Shown: piece after piece, positions 57,387 to 64,000 of the stretch
Numbering within the stretch: the first letter of the stretch is position 1
How the letters are laid out: each line of letters starts with the position of its first letter
DNA from: Dendrobium chrysotoxum
Taxonomy: Eukaryota; Streptophyta; Magnoliopsida; Asparagales; Orchidaceae
Direction: 5' to 3'
DNA: 64,000 nt
Assembly: GCA_019925795.1 (NCBI GenBank)
Contig: CM034298.1
Span: 26,341,556 to 26,405,555, forward strand
Made by a program: the position numbers and the translations under genes
The notes under the pieces: generated by a model
The model's database searches: none
What the model was told of the DNA's origin: nothing
The model's input: only the letters and a program-made list of their open reading frames with translations

Positions 57387-57794
57387 AATCTGCCCAGCAA
57401 CTCCAACCCCAATCTCCCCAGCAATCCCAATCTCCCTAGTAACCCCAACCCGAAACCCCATCATCATATCTTCAAGATAAAATAATCAAAATAGTTCAGG
57501 ATACCTGCACTGAACTATTCCATGAATTTAAAGATAGGATGAGCAAGAAGGTTCAGGAAATACTACAAAGAGTGGATTTAATTGAATACAAAATGAACAG
57601 CATTACTCACGGCAAGCTCTACCCTAAGCAACATCCTGCTCCCTCCTCCTTATCATGCAAGCAGCCAGTGCAAAATAAAAATATATCTTCAAAACATACA
57701 AAGACTGAAGTCTTAGCCGAGGAGGAGACCAAAGCTGGTGTATAGAGTATTATAAAAATTCAGAGAGTGTACAAGAAGCAGAAATTAAATTCAG

Positions 57795-58040
57795 AGGGTG
57801 TAAAAGAATCATCCCCAAAAGAACCATCCCAAATAAAACTAATACCAAAAGAACCAATCCAAAAAGAACCATCCCAGAAAGAACCTTCCCAAAAAGAACC
57901 ATCCTAAAAAGAACCATCCCAAGAAGAACCATCCCAAAACAAACCAATCCCAAAAGAACTAACCCAAAATGAACCATCCCTGAAAGAACTAATCCCAAAA
58001 GAACCATCCCAAAAAGAACCATCCCAAATAGAACCAATCA
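57795..58040 (+). repeat. Minisatellite encoding KEPSQ repeats
   Basis: A 15-bp unit close to AAAAGAACCATCCCA is repeated roughly 15 times, giving KEPSQ, KEPIQ and KELIQ-type repeats in the + frame with one stop. The open frame on the other strand (57750-58037, Met/Val/Leu/Gly) is only its complement. Confidence 0.85.
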
Positions 58041-58199
58041 TGGTTGATGAAGTTATAATAACTCCTAACCCTGTACGTGAAAAAGGGGACTACATTGGCA
58101 TAAAGATGTTGAGTTCTGAGAAGAGATAATTTCTGAATGAAAGAATTAGGGTTTTTACTGACACGTACAGATTCTCACTATGTTATTAACTCCATTTTT

Positions 58200-58383
58200 T
58201 GTTAGTGTTGTTATGCGTATGTTATGCGTATAATATGCGTAATTATTGTGTATTCTATGAGTATTGTGCGCGTAATGATTGCATATGAGATGCATATTAT
58301 ATGCATAATTATTGCTTATTTGATGCATATATAATGCGTAATTATTGCTTATTAACTGCATAAGTACTGCTTATTTTTTGCAG
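58200..58383 (+). repeat. TGCGTA motif cluster in an intron
   Basis: TATGCGTA, TGCGTAATTATTG and related TGCATA words recur about every 15-30 bp, ending in TTTTTTGCAG, the acceptor of the first protease exon. Confidence 0.65.
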
Positions 58384-59289
58384 GAGCGATACAATATTTT
58401 CTGCTGGGAACATAGTAATTTCTCGACGAAGCCTTGACAAAATATTATCCGATAGTTACCTTGACAATGATCATGTAGATTCCTTTGTCATTTTATTATA
58501 TGAAATGAGAAAACTTTGGCCGGACAAGTACCATAAATTTCTATACATCTCGCCAATATATTGGGTTAGTATACATGTATAATTTATATATAATATTTTT
58601 AGCTGTTTCATTTTTTATTTCTTATATTTACTTCCTGCAGCATTACAAGCAGAAGGATCAAAATTCAAAATTGTTTATCGATCACATAAATTATAATTAT
58701 GTGAAGTCAAGCGAAATTCTACTTCATTCTATTATTGACGGTTCACACTTGACCCTTATCGTTGGGTTGCTGAATGAAGAAAAGTAGGAATTTTACGATT
58801 TTGTGCCCAACCCCATGCATAGAAATATTGCTCTAAAGATAGTAAGTTTCAAATCAACTACTTAAAATTTCTTATTTAACAGTGAACTAAATTTTGTTCG
58901 ATATATTTTTCAGATTAGAAGCTTGTATATGGACTTGAAAAAAGCTTTTCAAAGTGACATCAAAAAGTGAAAGTTTAAGACTATGAAGGGCGCGCCAACT
59001 CAGACGAACAATGTGGATTGCGGAATGTTTGTTTGCAAATACATGAAAAATATTATTCTTCAAAACAACACGAACTGGACTGAATGTAAAGAATGGCAGG
59101 CTAATATGCCTAAATATAGGACTGAATTCGTATACGCATTACTATGTGCATCATTGAAGTGAACAACTTTTAATTTTTATGATTTGTAATTGTAAATATT
59201 TTTGTGCATATATTCATTTTTAAAGCATAATGGGTATTTTTTTTCGTGGTCTGTAATTGTAATTCTTTTTGTGTATATATTCATTTTTA

Positions 59290-61742
59290 AAGCATAATTA
59301 CTTCTTATTTTATGGAATTCCAATAAAAAAATTTAAATATTTAGGTTATTTAATAATACGCATTAAATACGCAGACGGTACGCGGTTCATATGCACTGAA
59401 TACGCACCATATACGCACAAACTTACGTCTTGCAATTTTAAATTTAATATATTTAATCAAATAAAGACTTAGTGGTGAATGAAGCTTAATGAATCATTAT
59501 TTACAATACATAATAACATAATTACTTGTTATTTCATGAAATTCCAACAAAAAAAACTTAAATATTTAGGTAATTTAATAATACGAATTACATACGCAGC
59601 CGGTACGTGGTGCATACGCACGGTGTATGCGTAATGTACGCACAAACTTTCAACTTATAATTTTAAATTTAATATATTTAATCAAATAAATGAATGATAC
59701 ATAATGCCTCCCATAATTACTCATTTTAAAATATTATTTACTATGTTTGTTTAGGGTTTACAGAATGTGATTCAAAATTTTTTTAAAATTTGACACAAAT
59801 CTTTGGAAAGTGCATCATGTTATATAGGCTATAGTTCTAGAGTATAGGGTATTGGCTTGAGGGTTTAGTTTTGTAGAGTCATAAAGACTTAGTGGTGTGT
59901 GAAGCTTAATGAATCATTGTTTATAATACATAATAACATAATTACTTCGTATTTCATGGAATTCCAACAAAAAAAACTTAAATATTTAGGATATTTAATA
60001 ATATGCATTACATACGCAGCCGGTACGCGGTTCATACGCACGGTGTCCGCGCAATATACGGACAAACTTTCAACTTATAATTTTAAATTTAATATATTTA
60101 ATCAAATAAATGAATGATACATAATGTCTCCCATAATTACTCATTTTAAAATATTATTTACTATGTTTGTTTAGGATTTATAGAATGTGATTCGAAATTT
60201 CCTTAAAGTTTGACACGAATCTTTGGGAAGTGCATCATGTTATATAGGCTATAGTTCTAGAGTATAGGGTAATAGTTTAAGGGTTTAGTTTTATAGAGTT
60301 ATAAAGGCTTAGTGGTGTGTGAAGCTTAATGAATCATTGTTTACAATACATAATAACATAATTACTTCTTATTTCATAGAATTCCAACAAAAAAAACTTA
60401 AATATATAGGGTATTTAATAATATGCATTACATACGCAGCCGGTACGCGGTGTATACGCATGGTGTACGCGCAATGTATGCACAAACTTTCAACTTGTAA
60501 TTTTAAATTTAATATATTTAATCAAATAAATGAATGATACATAATGCCTCCCATAATTACTCATTTTAAAATATTATTTACTATGTTTGTTTAGGGTTTA
60601 CAGAATGTGATTCAAAATTTCCTTAAAGTTTGACACAAATCTTTGGGAAGTGCATCGTGTTATATAGGCTATAGTTCTAGAGTATATGGTAATGGCTTGA
60701 GGGTTTAATTTTGTAGAGTCATAAAGACTTAGTGGTGTGTGAAGCTTAATGAATCATTGTTTACAATACATAATAACATAATTACTTCTTATTTCATGGA
60801 ATTCTAACAAAAAAAACATAAATATTTAGGGTATTTAATAATACGCATTACATACGCAATTGGTACACAGTGCATACGCACGGTGTACGCGTAATGTACG
60901 CACAAACTTTCAACTTGCAATTTTAAATTTAACATATTTAATCAAATAAATGAATGATACATAATGCCTCCCATAATTACTCATTTTAAAATATTATTTA
61001 CCATGTTTATTTAGGATTTTACAGAATGTGATTCAAAATTTTCTTAAAGTTTGACACAAATTTTTGGAAAGTGCATCATGTTATATAGGCTATAGTTCTA
61101 GAGTATAGGGTAATGGCTTAAGGGTTTAGTTTTGTAGAGTCATAAAGACTTAGTGGTGTGTGAAGCTTAATGAATCATTGTTTATAATACATAATAACAT
61201 AATTACTTCTTATTTCATGGAATTCCAACAAAAATAACTTAAATATTTAGGGTATTTTATAATATGCATTACATACGCAGCCGGTACGTGGTGCATACGC
61301 ACGGTGTACGCGCAATGTACGCACAAACTTTCAACTTATAATTTTAAATTTAATATATTTAATCAAATAAATGAATGATACATAATGCCTACCATAATTA
61401 CTCATTTTAAAATATTATTTACCATGTTTGTTAAGGATTTACAAAATATGATTCAAAATTTTCTTAAAGTTTGACACAAATCTTTGGGAAATGCATCATG
61501 TTATATAGGCTATATTTCTAGAGTTAGGCTTGAGGGTTTAGTTTTGTAGAGTCATAAAGATTTAGTGGTGTGTGAAGCTTAATGAATCATTATTTACAAT
61601 ACATAATAACATAATTACTTCTTATTTCATAGAATTCCAACAAAAAACTTAAATATTTAGGGTATTTAATAATACACATTAAGTACGCAGCCGGTACGTG
61701 GTTCATACACAATGTATATGCACTCTATACGCACAAACTTTC
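59290..61742. repeat. Tandem array of a 420-bp unit (five full, two partial)
   Basis: Unit starts (ATAAAG(A/G)CTTAGTGGTG) are at 59461, 59881, 60301, 60721, 61142 and 61554: periods 420, 420, 420, 421, 412. A partial unit precedes at 59290-59460, joined through the shared ATAAA. Each unit holds a core rich in TACGC words (CATACGCAGCCGGTACGCGG and following), and an AT-rich remainder with ATTTTAAATTTAATATATTT. The similar 67-72 aa frames here are repeats of the unit, not genes. Confidence 0.92.
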
Positions 61743-62006
61743 TTCATGGCATAATTTTTCTTTTGTTTGAGGCATTATGCAGTCAATACGCATACTGAAC
61801 ACAGTTTATACGCAATCGATACGCAATATATACGTATTTGAAAAATATTTAATAAAAAAAATTAATAAGACAATATCATTACTTCTTATAAATATTACAA
61901 CAAGAGAACCTATGTACAATCTATGAAAAATATTCAAACAAAGGAATATTAGAGGTAGGGGTCAAGGAGATCTCGGTGTCAAGGTGCTGTGTTTTCTTGC
62001 GGAAAC
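61743..62006. other. Motif-rich spacer between array and hairpin
   Basis: No gene. TACGCA and TACGCAATC words cluster at 61779-61840. Confidence 0.5.
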
Positions 62007-62271
62007 ATGATTATGCATACAGAAGTAATGCAGCCTTAGACAGAAGGAAATTTTTTTTACTTCAGAATTAAGTCTAATGCTGTTGTTAATTGGTGAATCT
62101 TTTGAGAATAAGGGTTAACTAGTTTTGTGATTCTTACGATCTCGCAATCAACTTAGTTAATCCACATCCTCAAAATATTCACCAACCAACCGCAACCTTA
62201 TACTTAATATCTGAAGTAAAAAATCTTACCTTCGGTTTAGGCTGCATTACTTCTGTTTGCATAATCATGAG
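62007..62271. repeat. Long imperfect hairpin (about 130-bp arms)
   Basis: The left arm starts CATGATTATGCATACAGAAG and continues TAATGCAGCC...TACTTCAGA...TTAAGT...GGTGAAT; the right arm is its complement, ending CTTCTGTTTGCATAATCATG at 62271. The centre is near 62137 with little or no loop. Arms are perhaps four-fifths identical. It may be a fold-back element or a hairpin source of small RNA. Confidence 0.8.
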
Positions 62272-62519
62272 TACACCCTAAGCCAAGCGTTCCCGTCTTA
62301 TATAGGGAAAATTACAATATTGAAGAACAGTAAGTAATAAAATATCAATAAATGCTCATAAAAATTCAACCAACCCTCCCAACCATATCTGCCGCGCGTC
62401 ACTCCATTGCTAACAAAATTATTACTCATTTTATGGCCCCCACATTGAGATAATTTAAATTATCTAATAAGACAAAAGATAAAAGGCTCATATAATAGAA
62501 ATAAACAGTAAATATTTAT

Positions 62520-62590
62520 TCGATACGCCTGGTTTACGCAAAAGTTACGCATACAATACGCAAAAAGTACGCAGACAATACGCATATCCA
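62520..62590. repeat. TACGCA motif cluster downstream of the - strand gene
   Basis: GATACGCC, TTACGCAAAAG, TTACGCATAC, ATACGCAAAAAG, TACGCAGAC and ATACGCATATC occur within 70 bp, directly before the end of the - strand frame at 62636. Confidence 0.75.
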
Positions 62591-62635
62591 ATTATCTAAA
62601 TTAACTTTCAATCTTCATAAATAAACTTATTACAT

Positions 62636-62998
62636 TTATTTCTCTGATTTAATGATATCCATCATCATCTTCAGGTACCTAGCTGATGGCTTTTTCGAGG
62701 GTACACCTTTTATGTATTCCTTGGTGAAGCATTCCGGAATGCTTATGAAATTACACTGTTTTCGCTTTACTGATGCCTGACTAGACGGTATGCTGGATAT
62801 GAATTCCTCGGTGAAGTACTCGGGCATGGTTGTGAAACTACACTGCTTTACTGATGCCTGACTGGATGGTATGCTGGATATGAATTCATCGGTGAAGCAC
62901 TCTAGCATGCTTGTGAAATTACACTCTGATGGTTGACTGGACTGTACGACATTTATGAATTCCTCGGTGAAGCACTCTGGCATGCTTGTGAAATTACA
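62636..62998 (-). pseudogene. Repeat-tail exon with four CNFTSMPECFTEEFI-type modules
   Basis: The minus strand encodes four modules of about 25-30 aa, each near CNFTSMPECFTEEFI followed by a Ser/Gln linker (IPSSQASVK). The last (NFISIPECFTKEYI) runs into a Lys-rich end (MMMDIIKSEK). A stop directly precedes the first module (TAG before TGT at about 62996) where the other modules have Gln. It lies in the same sense as the FAR1-type region upstream and is probably its C-terminal tail, but the join is closed by stops and no clear intron is visible. I recognise no known domain. Confidence 0.5.
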
Positions 62999-63117
62999 CT
63001 ACTTTGAAGGTGTTGTATTTTTTCTTTACGGATGGTTTCCCTATTAAAGAAATTATTTAGAATATGTCATAATATACACTAAATAAATTAGTTAGTAAGT
63101 AAAATCATATCTTCGTC

Positions 63118-64000
63118 TTCTTTTCCCAGCGGCTTTTCAGCCAGCATTCGATATGCCTTTAGGCCTATGCTTTACAGGATCTTTCAATTTTGTAATGCCA
63201 CCCTGTGCAAACTTGTTGTTCTTTCTCTTCCCATAAACAATCAAATCGATATTTTTAGACATATCCTTCATCACAGATAACATGTATTTTTCAGCCTCCT
63301 TATTCAGCTGCACTCGTGTGCTCATTTCATATGCAAACCTGCTGATATGATTTCTGAATATGAATCCACTACTAGCTTTAGAATTATTCTGAGAAGATCC
63401 TTTCAAATTTAGGCCTGAATATATATATTGTCGAGCTCTTGCTGACCATCGCTTCAGTAGGTATTTTTCGGGAATTTTCACAATATCATCTGCCTCAAAA
63501 CTCTCATGTAGTGAGAACACAGTAAACCCATTATTTCAAACTTCCTGCAGGAGCATTAAATATTTCCATTCTGTGCATCATAATCAACAACCCAAGGGTT
63601 AGAATGATGCTTTTTCTCTGCGCAAGAGATGAAAAATTTTGAAGAATCACAGGATACAAACTCTATACTCATTACAACCACACCCTGTAAAATTCTTGTT
63701 CAAAAAAACTATATAATTTTCTTGAATAAAATTGAGCAGCTTGCTTTAATAGTTGGCAACTTTTTATTATAGGTTCTATTTCAGAGTGGCTGCATTTGTA
63801 ATCCTCATCCTGTTTATTCCTATGCCAATTCCTCATCAACAACTCTAAACCCAGAAAATAATCAGTTATAGAACTTGTGGGCTTAGAAATACCGTGACAC
63901 ACATTATTAGTAGACTCACTACGCTGTGTGGATAGAATGCCCATATTAAAACAATCCTTATTGAATGCTATTGACCACTTATTCCTTATCCTATAAAGAT
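63118..64000 (-). pseudogene. FAR1/FHY3-type MULE transposase, C-terminal part (broken, runs off window)
   Basis: Reading the minus strand from the window end: NKWSIAFNKDCFNMGILSTQRSESTNN, the end of the MULE transposase region, then a helical stretch to FEQEFYRVW. A shift near 63685 leads to AEKKHHSNPWVVDYD and a SWIM zinc finger CSC...CSH (63555 down to about 63500) with a TAA just before it (63556-63558). A second shift near 63490 leads to DDIVKIPEKYLLKRW, typical of FAR1 proteins, and DPVKHRPKGISNAG. FAR1/FHY3 factors are domesticated MULE transposases; next to an Ulp1-type gene this is more likely the transposon's own gene. The N-terminus lies outside the window. Confidence 0.82.

Larger units (their letters stand above)
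56458..59161 (+). pseudogene. DUF1985 / Ulp1-like (C48) cysteine protease gene of the Mutator-like element (broken)
   Basis: The reading frame from about 56459 gives a DUF1985-type region: YQLMIMWDISKECFMIKGH, then IPFSVDEVTLLTGLPNRG, then after an intron INSAWAIREFLVEEF and INGFVPLLIV. A second part begins after GCAG at 57143 with FLEHTSIHPPMYP. A Pro/Gln-rich and KEPSQ-rich linker follows (57340-58040). The protease part spans three exons, about 58384-58562, 58641-58843 and 58914-59161, with GCAG and TTTTTCAG acceptors. Motifs are SHLTLIV (catalytic His, with Leu for the usual Trp), YDFVPNP (Asp), and QTNNVDCGMFVCKYM (Gln and catalytic Cys). At least six in-frame stops occur (56600, 56750, 57146, 57277, 58786, 58968). 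Known C48 enzymes cleave SUMO; here activity is unlikely. Confidence 0.75.
55456..64000. mobile_element. Probable Mutator-like element carrying Ulp1-type and FAR1-type genes (right end outside window)
   Basis: GAGAAATTATTATGTTCAAATCCGAAC-like sequence from 55456 resembles the MITE terminus and marks a possible left end. Inside are a + strand gene with DUF1985-like and C48 protease regions, a 420-bp tandem array, a long hairpin, and a - strand MULE/FAR1 transposase. MULEs that carry a captured Ulp1 gene are known in plants (KI-MULE/Kaonashi in Arabidopsis, CUMULE in melon). The right terminus and its duplication lie beyond the window, so the unit is inferred. Confidence 0.55.

Noticed and set aside
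57750..58037. Antisense frame of Met/Val/Leu/Gly repeats
   Set aside because: It is the complement of the KEPSQ minisatellite and has no independent support.
59290..61742. CRISPR-like or gene array
   Set aside because: The 420-bp units are whole tandem copies without unique spacers, in a plant genome; the small frames are unit repeats.

Overview
The window is from a plant nuclear genome. It is AT-rich, has no recognisable intact host gene, and is dominated by transposable elements. I cannot name the species from the sequence. The retroelements are Ty1/copia with PR-IN-RT-RNase H order, a long gag carrying two zinc knuckles around a coiled coil, a primer-binding site complementary to initiator tRNA-Met (TGGTATCAGAGC or decayed forms), repeated polypurine tracts (AAAAGGGGGAG), and an extra sense-strand ORF between pol and the 3' LTR. 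These traits fit the Sirevirus lineage.

Layout: 1-591 is flank. 592-34997 is a three-level nest. Element C (+, oldest) carries in its 5' LTR element B (-, 1602-24622, perfect 5-bp duplication CAAGA). B carries near its 3' end element A (+, 3475-15155), and A runs on into the start of a second + copy (15156-15655) before an abrupt junction back into B. 34998-40802 is AT-rich DNA with decayed repeats and a ~0.7 kb direct duplication. Element D (-, 40803-51583) is the best preserved: its accessory ORF3 is intact (379 aa), but its 5' LTR has lost its outer ~1 kb. 51584-55060 is non-coding and holds a second copy of a dispersed repeat. 55061-55438 is a small Mutator-type MITE with a 9-bp duplication. 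From 55456 to the window end lies a probable Mutator-like element: a decayed + strand gene with a DUF1985-like region and a C48/Ulp1 cysteine-protease domain, a decayed - strand FAR1/MULE transposase that runs off the window, and between them a 420-bp tandem array and a long hairpin.

How the parts may work together: in all four copia elements the LTR U3 is packed with copies of the 15-nt palindrome ATCGTCC-N-GGACGAT. A second array of the same palindrome sits about 2 kb away, inside the element, just before a TATA-like box and the ORF3 start. The simplest reading is that the genomic RNA and a separate ORF3 mRNA have promoters controlled by the same DNA-binding activity, with ORF3 a candidate for that factor. 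This last step is hypothesis. The Mutator-like element shows a parallel feature: TGCGTA/TACGCA words crowd its introns and spacers and follow the sense of the adjacent gene. Most coding regions carry stops and frameshifts, many consistent with C-to-T decay of methylated cytosine.
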